DNA of 64,000 nt from positions 186,001 through 250,000 of the forward strand of contig NZ_JARVWP010000002.1 of assembly GCF_029846235.1 (NCBI RefSeq), written 5' to 3'. How positions within the stretch are numbered: position 1 is the first letter of the stretch; every line of letters starts with the position of its first letter. The position numbers and the translations under genes were made by a program. The notes under the pieces were generated by a model. The model was not told the DNA's origin and made no database searches. It was given only the letters and a program-made list of their open reading frames with translations. Below are positions 37,332 through 46,470 of this stretch, piece by piece. Source of the DNA: Bradyrhizobium sp. CER78 (GTDB lineage: Bacteria > Pseudomonadota > Alphaproteobacteria > Rhizobiales > Xanthobacteraceae).

Positions 37332-37361
37332 ATATATTTGCATAAATTTATGCAAATATAT
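37332..37361. promoter_or_regulatory. 30-base palindromic operator, copy 1
   Basis: A perfect palindrome of 15 bases per arm, centred on GCATAAATTTATGC, extended by AT-rich flanks. It lies in the divergent gap between the NIPSNAP-like gene (minus) and the TetR gene (plus), as expected for an autoregulated TetR repressor. Confidence 0.8.
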
Positions 37362-37539
37362 TCCGCTCGCTCGAGCGCTGTCAAGCCGGCGTCCGCGCCT
37401 CGACACATCGCGGTCGGCAAGACACGGGAGGCGGCGGACTTGCCGGAACGGGAAAAATCCGCTCTCTGGCTAGCCGCGAATATTTTCTCGTGCTCGATTT
37501 TGCTAAGAGGCAATCAAGCTTTTGAAGGACCGCGATTGC

Positions 37540-38181
37540 ATGGTTTCCCGCTCGACGTCAGGTCTCACCTCCGCCAAGTCGGCCGACGGCCGGCGGCAGC
37601 GCACGCAGATCACCCGGAGCAATATCGTCACTGCATGCATCGCGCTTCAGAACGAGGGCTTCGCGCGTCCATCGGCGCAGCAGATCGCGGACCGCGCCGG
37701 CGTATCGATCCGCACGCTGTTTCTGCATTTTCCGGAGAAGGGACAGCTCACGCAGGCGGTGCTCGACGAGCTGATGCCCCCCGAATCGATCGAGCCGGCG
37801 CCTGCGAAATCCGTCCTGCAGGGCGCGGTGGACGTTCGCGTCGCACAGTTCATCGACATGCGGGCCCAGGCGTTGGAGCGAATGACGCCGCATCGAAGGG
37901 CGTCCAACGCGATGATCGAGACCTCGCCGCTGCTGCAGAAGCACCGGCTGCGGGTGCGCAAGGCCTTTCGCGACGTGGTCGGCCAGTGGTTCGCCACTGA
38001 GCTCGAGCAGGTGTCGGCCGAGGCACGGCAGAAATGGCTGGTTGCCCTTGCGACCCTGCTCGATTGGGAGATGTGGCAGTCGCTGCGCACCTATCCGAAC
38101 CGAAGCATCCCGGAGGCCAAGGATTGCCTCACGCTTCTGCTCAAGGCCGCCCTGCGGCAGATGGAAGCGGAACGGTCATAG
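37540..38181 (+). CDS. TetR family transcriptional regulator
   Basis: 213 residues. The N-terminal TetR DNA-binding domain is at about 20-75: RSNIVTACIALQNEGFARPSAQQIADRAGVSIRTLFLHFPEKGQL, with the recognition helix in SIRTLFLHF. The C-terminal part is a helical ligand-binding and dimer domain. GAAGGA lies nine bases before the ATG at 37540; a TTG six codons upstream is possible. Palindromic operators upstream of it and of the MFS operon suggest that it represses itself and the neighbouring transport set until a ligand binds. Confidence 0.9.
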   Translation: MVSRSTSGLTSAKSADGRRQRTQITRSNIVTACIALQNEGFARPSAQQIADRAGVSIRTLFLHFPEKGQLTQAVLDELMPPESIEPAPAKSVLQGAVDVRVAQFIDMRAQALERMTPHRRASNAMIETSPLLQKHRLRVRKAFRDVVGQWFATELEQVSAEARQKWLVALATLLDWEMWQSLRTYPNRSIPEAKDCLTLLLKAALRQMEAERS

Positions 38182-38320
38182 GCCCAGGCTCGATTGCCGC
38201 GTGAACGCTGGCGCCATGCATTGGCGCCGCGGTATGCTGAACGCTCCGTTAACATGACCGCTCGAATTGCCGGATGGCCCCAACGGCATTTTCCATTTCT
38301 TTCCGCTAGCGTTGCCCCCG

Positions 38321-39550
38321 ATGAACGCAAGGCCGATCAGCCTCGCGGACCGAGGAAACAGGGACGTGGCCGATATTGCTGACCAGGCGATGATCCGCCG
38401 TGCATCGCGTAAGGATGCCACGGACGATCGCGCGTTGCCGCCGCTGTCAGCGGCGCCGGCCGGCGCATGGCGCGCGTTGGCCGAGCGCGCGCTCGAGCCC
38501 AATGGCTACTACCAGGCGGACTGGGAATTGGCGGTCGACGCGTCCGCGCGCGGCCGCACCGGCGCATCGCTGCTCAGCGCCGCCGGCGATGCCGGGCAAT
38601 TGATCGGGCTGCTGCCGGTCGTGCCATTTCGGCGGATCTACCGGATACCCCTGCCCGCGCTGGTCGGCGCCGAACCCTACGGCACGTTGTGCACGCCGCT
38701 GCTCGACCGCAACGCCGCCGAGCAGGCCGTCGGCCAGATGTTGCAGCAGGCACGCGATGCGGGCGCGCATGCGCTGATCCTGCGCACGATGTCGCTCGAT
38801 GGTCAGGCCATGGCGGCGATCCGCACGGTGCTCGCGCGCGACGGTTTGCAGCCGCGCCTGCTGAGCGCCTATCAGCGCGCGCAGCTCGATGCGACGCGTG
38901 ATGCCGACGAATTGCTGCGCGACGCGCTCGGGCCCAAGAAGCTGAAGGAGCTGCGGCGCCAGCGCCATCGCATGTCCGACCACGGCGCGGTGCGCTTCGA
39001 TGTCGCGCGCACGCCGCGTGCAGTTGCGGCCGCGCTCGAGACCTTCCTTGCGCTCGAAGCCGGCGGCTGGAAGGGCCAGCGCGGCACCGCACTCAGCCAG
39101 CATGCCGGCGACGCGGCCTTCATCCGACGCGCGACGGCGGCGATGGCCGAAGCCGGCCGCTGCGAGATCGTCACGCTGCATGCGGGCGGCACCCCGGTCG
39201 CCGGCGGCATCGTGGTCCGCCACCAGGACCGCGCCTTCTTCTTCAAGATCGGCATCGACGAGCGCTTTGCGAAGCACTCGCCCGGCACGCAATTGACGCT
39301 GGAGCTGACGCGCCATCTCTGCGCCGATCCTGCGATCAATTCGGCCGATTCCACCGCGGCGCCCGGGCACCCCATGATCGATCCGATCTGGCGCGGCCGC
39401 TTCGCGATCGGCGACGTGCTGCTGCCGCTGCGGCGCCGCGATCCGCTGGTCGCCGTCATCCATGCCGCGCTGACCCTGAACACTATCGCCTACGAGGCCG
39501 CGCGCAGCACCGCCCGCTTCATCCGCAACCGGCGCGGCAAGCCCGGATAG
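38321..39550 (+). CDS. GNAT-fold acyltransferase, CelD/FemAB-like
   Basis: About 409 residues. The protein has the two-GNAT layout of CelD/BcsL-type and FemAB-like proteins: an N-terminal fold (WELAVDASARG, LIGLLPVVPFRRIYRIP, ALVGAEPYGTLCTPLL) and a C-terminal acetyltransferase-6 domain (FLALEAGGWKGQRGTAL, CEIVTLHAGGTPVAGGIVVRHQDRAFFFKIGID, SPGTQLTLELTRHL). Related proteins act in polysaccharide biosynthesis; here no such genes are adjacent. The start is uncertain: ATG 38321 lacks a clear ribosome site, while an in-frame GTG at 38366 is preceded by GAGG. Confidence 0.75.
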   Translation: MNARPISLADRGNRDVADIADQAMIRRASRKDATDDRALPPLSAAPAGAWRALAERALEPNGYYQADWELAVDASARGRTGASLLSAAGDAGQLIGLLPVVPFRRIYRIPLPALVGAEPYGTLCTPLLDRNAAEQAVGQMLQQARDAGAHALILRTMSLDGQAMAAIRTVLARDGLQPRLLSAYQRAQLDATRDADELLRDALGPKKLKELRRQRHRMSDHGAVRFDVARTPRAVAAALETFLALEAGGWKGQRGTALSQHAGDAAFIRRATAAMAEAGRCEIVTLHAGGTPVAGGIVVRHQDRAFFFKIGIDERFAKHSPGTQLTLELTRHLCADPAINSADSTAAPGHPMIDPIWRGRFAIGDVLLPLRRRDPLVAVIHAALTLNTIAYEAARSTARFIRNRRGKPG

Positions 39551-39635
39551 CACGACCCCTCTTACGCGAGCCGGCACGGATCGATAGGCTGCGCATGACG
39601 GCCGTGAGCCGATGACGTCGTGATCTGGCGGGAAC

Positions 39636-40469
39636 GTGACGATCCAGCAATTCTACGTCCGTCAGGACGCGTTGACCGACCCCGGCGAGTTGGCCGGCGC
39701 ATATGACGATTTGCCCGAGACGATCCCGGACCTGCGCGAGGTCGTGTCGGGGCTGATGGTTCATGTCGCCCTGGCGGAGCTCTACGGCATCCCGCCTGAC
39801 ACGCCGATGATCAGGCAAACCCAGCGGGTCGCGGATCGGTTGAAATCAATCCAGGCGGCGTTCGCCGGATCGCTCACCGCGGCACGGCCGCCACGCAGCC
39901 GTACGTTCGGCACCTGCCGCGACTACGCGCTCCTGCTGTGCAGCATGCTCCGAGCCCGGTCGATCCCGGCGCGGGTCCGCTGCGGCTTTGCCACCTACAT
40001 CGGCGACGACATCTATCACGACCATTGGATCTGCGAATATTGGCCACCCGCCGACGAGCGCTGGCTGCAGGCTGACGCACAGCTCGATGCGCTTCAGATC
40101 GACCGACAGCAGATCACGTTCGACTGTGCGAACCTGCCGCGCGATGCATTCCTGACGGCGTCACAGGCCTGGCGGCTGGTGAGGAGCAACTCGGTTGCGG
40201 CCGGTGCCTTCGGGCATGCCGCGACCACCGGCCTGTGGTTTCTTCACGTCAATGTCTACCGCGACTTGCTGTCGCTCACGAACCGGCAAATGTCGAATTG
40301 GGATAGCTGGCGCGACGCAGCGCCGGCCGGCAAGGTCTTGAAGGTCGACGCCCTTGCCGAACTCGACCGGCTGGCCGAATTGGTCACGGCGTTCGAGAGC
40401 GGCGCGGAGCAATTTGCCGTGCTGGACGAGGCGGCATCACGCAGCTTGATGCCGCCCTGGCATTCATAG
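39636..40469 (+). CDS. Transglutaminase-like protein
   Basis: 277 residues. A papain-like triad is visible: C94 in FGTCRDYALLLCSMLR, H130 in YHDHWICEYW, and D147 in RWLQADAQLD. Bacterial proteins of this type act as peptidases or amidases rather than crosslinkers. No signal peptide, so cytoplasmic. GTG start at 39636 with GGCGGG upstream. A hairpin terminator follows at 40611. Confidence 0.85.
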   Translation: MTIQQFYVRQDALTDPGELAGAYDDLPETIPDLREVVSGLMVHVALAELYGIPPDTPMIRQTQRVADRLKSIQAAFAGSLTAARPPRSRTFGTCRDYALLLCSMLRARSIPARVRCGFATYIGDDIYHDHWICEYWPPADERWLQADAQLDALQIDRQQITFDCANLPRDAFLTASQAWRLVRSNSVAAGAFGHAATTGLWFLHVNVYRDLLSLTNRQMSNWDSWRDAAPAGKVLKVDALAELDRLAELVTAFESGAEQFAVLDEAASRSLMPPWHS

Positions 40470-40610
40470 TGCGCTGGCGGCCGACGGTTTACCCTTTCGT
40501 AGCCATGCAGACACATCAAGACACAATCGACCTCGCCGTCAGCTTGGTGTCAGCTGGCGCTTCTAGCGTTACGGAGCGCTGTTTCTCAGGCAGCGTATGC
40601 CCTTGCCTGG

Positions 40611-40647
40611 AAAGCCCCATCGGACGGAAACGTCGGGTGGGGCTTTC
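40611..40647 (+). terminator. Intrinsic terminator, possibly bidirectional
   Basis: AAAGCCCCA pairs with TGGGGCTTT around a 19-base loop that carries the inner pair GGACG/CGTC. T-rich on the plus-strand side (CTTTCT) and A-rich on the other. It lies between the convergent transglutaminase-like and NIPSNAP genes. Confidence 0.65.
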
Positions 40648-40674
40648 TGCCGGCACGAGCCCGCAGCCGTCCCG

Positions 40675-41313
40675 TCATTGCAACGGCGAGTGCGGGGCCG
40701 GCAGCATGATGGTCGAGTGCATCTCTTCGAGCAGCGGCGTGGCCTTGCCCAGGAATTCCTGCCAGGCCGGATCCTTCAGCGCGGCGCCGCGCGCAGCAGC
40801 GCGGGCGTTGAGATCGGGATAGGCCCAGATATGGCAGACCTCGTTGGGCTGCCCGGCATCGGTGGTCCAGAGGCCGACGATCTTGGAATATTTCTCGCGC
40901 TCCGGCATCACGCCGGTGATCAGGTCGAGCCATTGCTTGGCGCCGCCGAGCGGCTTGGCGCGATAGTTGCGGAATTCGTAGATGTTGCCCTTGGTGGCAG
41001 GCGCCACCGGCGGAATGATCGCATTGAGCAGCCGGACCTCCTGGCGCACCAAGAGCGGACGGATCGCCGGAATGTACTCGCCGGTCCAGCGCGGATTTTT
41101 CCCGAGCTCGGCGCGCAGCTTTGCCCGCTCGTTGAGATCGGCGTAGCTCCACATGTGCATGACCTGATTGAGTGGACCGATCTCGGTGATCCAGTAGCCT
41201 TCCAGCTTGCCGAAATTGTCGGCGCGGATGTCGCGCGAGATCGTGCTCGCGGCCTTCACCATATCGCCGACGGTGCCTGGACGGACCGTGTAGGTGCGCA
41301 GCTCATAGATCAT
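40675..41313 (-). CDS. NIPSNAP family protein
   Basis: 212 residues with two NIPSNAP repeats: MIYELRTYTVRPGTVGDMVK to QVMHMWSYADLNERAKLRAEL, and NIYEFRNYRAKPLGGAKQWL to EVCHIWAYPDLNARAAARGAAL. The repeats fold as dimeric alpha-beta barrels; biochemical role unknown. GGGAG precedes the ATG. The FrnE-like gene lies 85 bases upstream, separated by a terminator, so this gene probably has its own promoter. Confidence 0.88.
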   Translation of the reverse strand: MIYELRTYTVRPGTVGDMVKAASTISRDIRADNFGKLEGYWITEIGPLNQVMHMWSYADLNERAKLRAELGKNPRWTGEYIPAIRPLLVRQEVRLLNAIIPPVAPATKGNIYEFRNYRAKPLGGAKQWLDLITGVMPEREKYSKIVGLWTTDAGQPNEVCHIWAYPDLNARAAARGAALKDPAWQEFLGKATPLLEEMHSTIMLPAPHSPLQ

Positions 41314-41355
41314 GGTTGTCTCCCTGATTGCTTGGATTGATCGCGTGGACAAATG

Positions 41356-41381
41356 AAAAAGCCCGGCGCGAGCCGGGCTTT
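41356..41381 (-). terminator. Intrinsic terminator of the frnE-like gene
   Basis: On the minus strand AAAGCCCGGC-TCGC-GCCGGGCTTT is followed by TTC, a ten-pair stem with a T-rich tail 18 bases after the stop. Confidence 0.8.
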
Positions 41382-41398
41382 GGAAAGGGACCCGCGGA

Positions 41399-42064
41399 CT
41401 ACTCCGCAGCCTGTGTGTTGATCTCGGCCGAGACCTGACGGATGGCGCGGGCGAGTTGCTCGGCTGGCTGGGCGCCGGATACCGCGTATTTCTGCGCGAA
41501 CACGAAGGTCGGCACGCCGGAGATGCCCTTCTCGGCGGCTTCCTGCGCCTGCGCGGAGACCAGGGCGACATCCTCATCGGTGGCAAGACGCTTGCGCACA
41601 TCGTCGGCGTCGAGCCCGACATCGGCCGCTGCCTGCACCAGCACATTGGTGTCGGTGAGATCGCCGCCGTCGCGGAAGTACAGCTCCATCAGCCGCTGCT
41701 TCATCTCGGCCGCCTTGCCCTTGGCCTCGGCCCAGTGGATCAGGCGGTGGCAGTCGATCGTGTTGGGCTGCCGCTTCACGAGCTCGGGATGGTAGGTCAG
41801 CCCCTCCTCATTGGCGGCGGCGACCACGCGGCCGGCGATGCCCTTGTAGGCCTCGACCGAGCCGAACTTGGCGGTGAGATATTCGTCGCGGCTGATGCCC
41901 TCGCGCGGCACCCAATTGTTGAGGAAGAACGGCCGCCAGTGCACCTCGACCGGCACATCGGGGACCAGCTTGAGCGCGTCCTCGATGCGATGCTTGCCAA
42001 TGTAGCACCAGGGGCAAACAACGTCGGAGACGATGTCGAGGCGAAGCGGCTTCAGATCGCTCAT
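41399..42064 (-). CDS. DsbA family oxidoreductase, FrnE-like
   Basis: 221 residues. Thioredoxin-fold protein with C17-P-W-C20 in DVVCPWCYIGKHR, the helical insertion (NNWVPREGISRDEYLTAKFG, CHRLIHWAEAKGKA) and the cis-proline segment GISGVPTFVFAQKYAVSGAQP. This is the FrnE/2-hydroxychromene-isomerase-like subgroup of DsbA proteins, cytoplasmic (no signal peptide), linked to thiol redox or polyketide tailoring. It is followed by a strong terminator. Confidence 0.92.
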   Translation of the reverse strand: MSDLKPLRLDIVSDVVCPWCYIGKHRIEDALKLVPDVPVEVHWRPFFLNNWVPREGISRDEYLTAKFGSVEAYKGIAGRVVAAANEEGLTYHPELVKRQPNTIDCHRLIHWAEAKGKAAEMKQRLMELYFRDGGDLTDTNVLVQAAADVGLDADDVRKRLATDEDVALVSAQAQEAAEKGISGVPTFVFAQKYAVSGAQPAEQLARAIRQVSAEINTQAAE

Positions 42065-42126
42065 GGCGGGGTTCCCAACGAAAATGGAACCCCAAAGGTA
42101 GGCCGAAAGCGCCCCGAGACAAGCCG

Positions 42127-42951
42127 CTATTTCATACTGGCTGCCATCTGCCGCATCCGCTCGGCGGTCAGCTCATCGGCCGGAAAGAAGGTCTCCAGCG
42201 CCAGTTCCTGCAGCGTGATGTCGACCGGGGTGCCGAACACCATGGTGGTCGAGATGAAGCTCAGGATTTCGCCATTGAGGCGCAGCTTGAAGGCCAACGC
42301 GACATTGTTGTCGGTGGTGATGGGCGCGGAGCGCGCCGGGATCGGATAGGACTTCAGGTCCTGGTAGAGTTTGAGCAGCTCCGGATCGGCGGTCGCCTCG
42401 CATTGCCGGTGCAGCCGCTCCAGCAGATGCGCGGCCCATTCGGCCAGGTTGACGGTCCGCGGCGCCAGGCCCTCCGGATGGAACGCCAGCCGCAGGATGT
42501 TGAAGGGCTGGCCGAGCAGCCGCTGCGGCACGCCCTCGAGCAGCGGCGCCACCATGCGATTGGCCGACACCAGATTCCAGTGCCGGTCATAGGCCAGCGC
42601 CGGATTGGGCTCATGCGCCTTCAGCACCAGATTGATCGCCTCGCGCGCCGATTTCAGCGCGGGATCCTCCAGCGAGCGTTGCGGGAAAGCGGGCGCGAAT
42701 CCCGCGGCTACCAGCAGCACGTTGCGTTCGCGTAGGGGCACGTCGAGGCGCTCCGCCAGTTTGAGGACCATGTCGCGCGACGGCGCCGAGCGGCCGGTCT
42801 CGACGAAGCTCAGATGCCGCGCCGAGATCTCGGCATCGACTGCAAGGTCGAGCTGGCTGAGATGGCGGCGCTGCCGCCACTCGCGCAGGTGCTCGCCTAT
42901 CAGGACGGGTTTTGCGGGCTCGGCCCGCGCCAGGGATGCATGTGCGTTCAT
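42127..42951 (-). CDS. XRE-family regulator with MmyB-like ligand domain
   Basis: 274 residues. HTH at about 17-75: LREWRQRRHLSQLDLAVDAEISARHLSFVETGRSAPSRDMVLKLAERL. The C-terminal part (ALAYDRHWNLVSANRMVAPLLEGV, ILRLAFHPEGLAPRTVNLAEWAAHLLERL, DITLQELALETFFPADE) is the MmyB-like domain, which binds a fatty-acid-like ligand in one known case. DNA target unknown. Convergent with nothing; the frnE-like gene lies 62 bases downstream on the same strand. Confidence 0.88.
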   Translation of the reverse strand: MNAHASLARAEPAKPVLIGEHLREWRQRRHLSQLDLAVDAEISARHLSFVETGRSAPSRDMVLKLAERLDVPLRERNVLLVAAGFAPAFPQRSLEDPALKSAREAINLVLKAHEPNPALAYDRHWNLVSANRMVAPLLEGVPQRLLGQPFNILRLAFHPEGLAPRTVNLAEWAAHLLERLHRQCEATADPELLKLYQDLKSYPIPARSAPITTDNNVALAFKLRLNGEILSFISTTMVFGTPVDITLQELALETFFPADELTAERMRQMAASMK

Positions 42952-43756
42952 GGTGCAAAACCTACCATGCGGAATTCGCCCGTTCCATTACGCCTGAGGT
43001 AATGGATGTTGGTACTTACCCAATTGAATTTACTGTGTTTATTTTTCGATCCGCTGGCCAATACCAACACAAATACCAACAATTCGAAGTCAACGACCGG
43101 CTACAAAAAATCGTGGCAAGCTGACTGGTTGGTAGGAATCATAGGTCACGCCCAATGCACCACCTCGATCCCGACGTCCGCCAAAGGGTCTGGCTGGTCG
43201 GCAAATGAGGATGTCCACGTCACCTCTATGAACCCGCGCACTGGCGTCGGCGATATTGATCGCGGGCCTTGCGAGATCAACGGCCTCGCACCGTGGCGCG
43301 CGCTCCGATGGCAGAGCCAACAGCTTCGATGAAGCGCGCACCGCTCTCGAGCGGCACGACACCAGCTGTCGATCGTCGCTCGACTTACGCATTCCAACAT
43401 GACGGTGCGGCAAGACTCCTTTGATTGCGCCGCAGCCGTGAAGACGCGTCCGAAGCCATGGAGGCTGTCCTTCTGACTGTGGAGAAAGCGCGCTCGAATG
43501 AGCGGTCCAAGCTCTTTAGCTTCGTCAACTCGCCTCGGATCTGATGCAACACCGAAAGATGCTCGATCGACGCCGCGCAGCCCGACCACTCGCAGACCAT
43601 CTTAGTCACGGTCATTTATGATCAAACAGTCTGTGCAACTACAGGATTGAGCTCATTCGCGTACATACAACTAAGGTGTAGTGCGGCGGGTTGATGCACT
43701 TTATTGATATCGCGCCCTGGTTGCGCTTCTATCCCTCTGAGTCTGGGGGAAGATCA
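42952..43756. other. 800-base gene-poor stretch at start of accessory DNA
   Basis: No convincing gene on either strand. The first 150 bases are AT-rich and carry AATACCAACACAA followed by AATACCAACAATT, a short direct repeat about 115 bases from the XRE start. The rest shows fragments of open frames with mixed codon use. The gene content changes from conserved to accessory here, so this may be an island boundary. Confidence 0.4.
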
Positions 43757-44493
43757 ATGCGTAAGTTTGCGTCGTGGCGCTCTTCGCCACGTTGGGCGGC
43801 TGTGTAACCAACAGCGAGACAGTTCAGTTTAAAACGTCTAATCCGCAGCAACAGGCGCTCGTGCGGGATGGACAGCCAGCTCTTGTCTCTCGACAGAAGA
43901 ATTCGCTCGTCCTTGTGCGTCCTGCTGCTCGACAGTTTCAGGCTAATGGTCGCCCTGTGTTCGTCCTGGGCATTAACAATCTCGGCAAGGCCCCCGTAGA
44001 TTTCCGGGTATCGCAAGTCGAGGCGGTCCAGCACGTCGGTGGAACCGATCATTCGATGCAGGTCGTGACCTATGAAATGCTCGTGCAGGAAGAAAAGAAC
44101 CGCCAGGTCGCGAGGGCAATTTTTACGGGTCTAGCGGCAGCAGGCAATGCCTATAGCGCGTCACAAGCAGGCTATGGCAGCTACACCACGCCAAGCGGTC
44201 GCACAGGCACGTTCTACAGCCCGACCGCCGCCGCGATTGCCCAAGGTAATGCTACTGCCCAGAACGAAGCGATGATCGCGGCCACGGTGGAGACGGGGCA
44301 ACGCAATATGACGGCACTAGAGCAGTCGGTGATCAAGGACAACACGCTCATGTCAGGCGAATGGTACGGCGGCCAACTGCATCTTGCGCCACCGACCGAC
44401 CAAGGTGGTGGTGCGAAGACGTATACGATTGTCGTCACTGTCGGGGCCGACCGGCACGTCATCGATATTGCGCAAGGGCCAGCGGGCGCCTAA
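43757..44493 (+). pseudogene. Lipoprotein gene with apparent frameshift in the signal peptide
   Basis: A strong ribosome site (GGGGGAAG) precedes the ATG at 43757, which reads MRKFAS. The body of the protein, ALFATLGGCVTNSE onward with lipobox LGGC, is one frame away and starts near a GTG at 43774. Adding one G at about 43774 gives MRKFASVALFATLGGC, an ideal lipoprotein signal. The remainder (about 235 residues) is a surface-type protein: VFVLGINNLGKAPVDFRVSQVEAV, a Gly/Ser/Thr-rich middle and TYTIVVTVGADRH. It is either a recent null, a sequencing error, or translated from the GTG. Function unknown. Confidence 0.6.
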
Positions 44494-44557
44494 CGGAGCG
44501 CTTGCAGCCCATTTGGGCAGTTTCGTCTATGCATAAGTTTACTAATCGGACGCGGCC

Positions 44558-45064
44558 ATGCGCGGAGGTGCAGTTTTCTTCTTGATCGGCGTGACGGCAG
44601 TATCTGCCTATTCGCTTGGTCAGAATGCCAGTCCGAGCAAGTCAGTTTCGACCTCAACCGCTCAAGGACCGATCGCCCTCGTGGAGCCACCGATCATTGC
44701 GAAGCGCGTACCGTTGGCGCCGGTCTTGCTAAGCCCTGAGTCAAAAAAGGAAGTCTCAAGCGTCGAGCCGCGGGCACCTGAGAAGCCGGCGCCGCGTCCG
44801 ACTCCTCAACGCGAGCCAAAGCACAGGGCGGAGGCTGTTCTAACAGCGGCAGCCATAGCTGCAATCATCATCAAGGCTAGTCGAGATCAATATCACGCGA
44901 CGGGCAAACCTTGCGCGTGTCCGGATGACACAATGCGGAATGGAAGGGCCTGTGGTGCCCGAAGCGCCTATTCTCGGCCAGGCGGCGCGGCACCGATCTG
45001 TTACCCCAGCGACGTTACTGCGGAGATGATCGAGTCTCATAGGAAGCAACTCGCGAACCGCTAG
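44558..45064 (+). CDS. Exported Cys-rich-tail protein of unknown function
   Basis: 168 residues. Short signal-like start (MRGGAVFFLIGVTAVSAYS), a proline-rich linker (RAPEKPAPRPTPQREPKHR), a hydrophobic helix (AEAVLTAAAIAAIIIKA) and a conserved-looking C-terminus: CACPDDTMRNGRACGARSAY then SRPGGAAPICYPSDVT. Proteins with a CPCPYDxxRxGxxCGxRSAYSRPGG-like tail recur in rhizobia (recalled). The four cysteines may form disulfides. Lies 64 bases after the lipoprotein gene. Confidence 0.6.
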   Translation: MRGGAVFFLIGVTAVSAYSLGQNASPSKSVSTSTAQGPIALVEPPIIAKRVPLAPVLLSPESKKEVSSVEPRAPEKPAPRPTPQREPKHRAEAVLTAAAIAAIIIKASRDQYHATGKPCACPDDTMRNGRACGARSAYSRPGGAAPICYPSDVTAEMIESHRKQLANR

Positions 45065-45267
45065 TGCGCTTCTTGGGGGCGAAGAGAGCCAACGCACAAA
45101 AGCCGAACGCCACTCCGCCGCCCTCAAATCTATGCCGCAATTCTACGGGCGACATAGTCGCGGGCCCGTGCGCAAGCCTCAAGGCGAAGCACTGATCACA
45201 CGCAGCTTGTTCGTCTCGCATTGCAGATCAAGGCGTGAGTGGGAGCGATGCCCTCCGCTTCCTGAAA

Positions 45268-46470
45268 CTATGCCTGCTGGATAAGCGAATGCAATGCCTT
45301 AACCGCTGCTTCCCGGCTCTCCACAGGAACAAACAGACTGATCGAATGCGGCGACAACACATACTTGTGGGGTACAATCCCGTGAAGTTCGAGAGCCTGC
45401 AATGCCCTGAACGGCAGTTCCGACGAAACGCCGCCGAAGCAGGTGAGGCTCACCGAGCTTGACGCCTCGCAATGCTTGCGCAACTCCTTGCTGCCCTCCA
45501 TCGTCCGCAGCAGCGCGTCGAGCCACTCTGAATCACAGGCCACGTTCATGCTGGTCTTGCCCGCGGCGAAGCCCGAGGCAAGGACCTGGGGCCAAGACAG
45601 GCTGTTTTGCTCGAGATGCTGCGCGAATTTCTGGAAACCGTGATTGAGATCTTTGCAATCTATTTCGACATGCTCAACGCGAACTATCGAGTTTACGGCC
45701 AGAACCCTTCCCTTTTCCATCCCTGCAACCTCCTTCATCACCTGCGTGCCGTGTTCAACGCCACCCCACCGCTTGAGAACCAGCGGCACATCTTGACTTT
45801 GTGCCAGCTCTACGCTGCGAAAATGCAGAACCTTCGCACCCCAGAAGCACATCTCAGACAGGGATGCGAAATCCACCCGTCGCAAGGGCTTTGCATCCGG
45901 CACGGTGCGTGGATCGGCCGAGCAAACGCCGTCGACCTCTTTGATGATTTCACAGCGCTCGGCTTTCAGCGCCGCTGCCATCGCAACGGCCGTCGTGTCG
46001 CTGCCGCCGCGGCCGAGCGTGGTGATTTCTCTTGTCGCAGCGTTCACGCCCTGAAATCCCGCCAGCACCACAACGCGCCCACGATCAAGTTCCTCACGCA
46101 CCCGAATGGGACGTACATCCAGGATGCGTGCCGAGGAATGGGAAGCGTCCGTCATCACACCGGCCTGACTACCGGTGAAGCTGATCGCGAGCACACCGAG
46201 GTCAGAAAGCGCCATGCTCATCAGGGACATACTGATGCGCTCACCAGTCGTCAGCAGCATGTCAAGTTCGCGGCGATTGGGGGTGGAGCTTACCTGATAA
46301 GCCATCTGGATCAATTGATCAGTGGTCATACCCATTGCAGAGACGATCGCCACGACACGATGACCACGGCGATGCAGGTCGGCAAGACTGCGCGCAACCG
46401 CGCGAATTTTCGCCGGTGTTTCAAGGCAGGCACCGCCATATTTTTGCACGATAATGGAACGGTTGCGCAT
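45268..46470 (-). CDS. Aspartokinase paralogue
   Basis: 400 residues. Amino-acid-kinase domain with [15 protein letters not shown] in place of the usual KFGGTS motif (the lysine is kept, the TS becomes AC), [46 protein letters not shown] and [15 protein letters not shown]. Two ACT-type segments follow (about 255-400). It would phosphorylate aspartate, the entry to lysine, threonine and methionine; the altered motif and location suggest a specialised role. Its ATG follows directly on the nagA stop codon (TAG-ATG), so translation is coupled to nagA. Confidence 0.85.
   Translation of the reverse strand: MRNRSIIVQKYGGACLETPAKIRAVARSLADLHRRGHRVVAIVSAMGMTTDQLIQMAYQVSSTPNRRELDMLLTTGERISMSLMSMALSDLGVLAISFTGSQAGVMTDASHSSARILDVRPIRVREELDRGRVVVLAGFQGVNAATREITTLGRGGSDTTAVAMAAALKAERCEIIKEVDGVCSADPRTVPDAKPLRRVDFASLSEMCFWGAKVLHFRSVELAQSQDVPLVLKRWGGVEHGTQVMKEVAGMEKGRVLAVNSIVRVEHVEIDCKDLNHGFQKFAQHLEQNSLSWPQVLASGFAAGKTSMNVACDSEWLDALLRTMEGSKELRKHCEASSSVSLTCFGGVSSELPFRALQALELHGIVPHKYVLSPHSISLFVPVESREAAVKALHSLIQQA

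Noticed and set aside
43146..43615. Overlapping minus-strand frames of 147 and 76 codons
   Set aside because: Unusual composition, no ribosome site and no recognisable domain.
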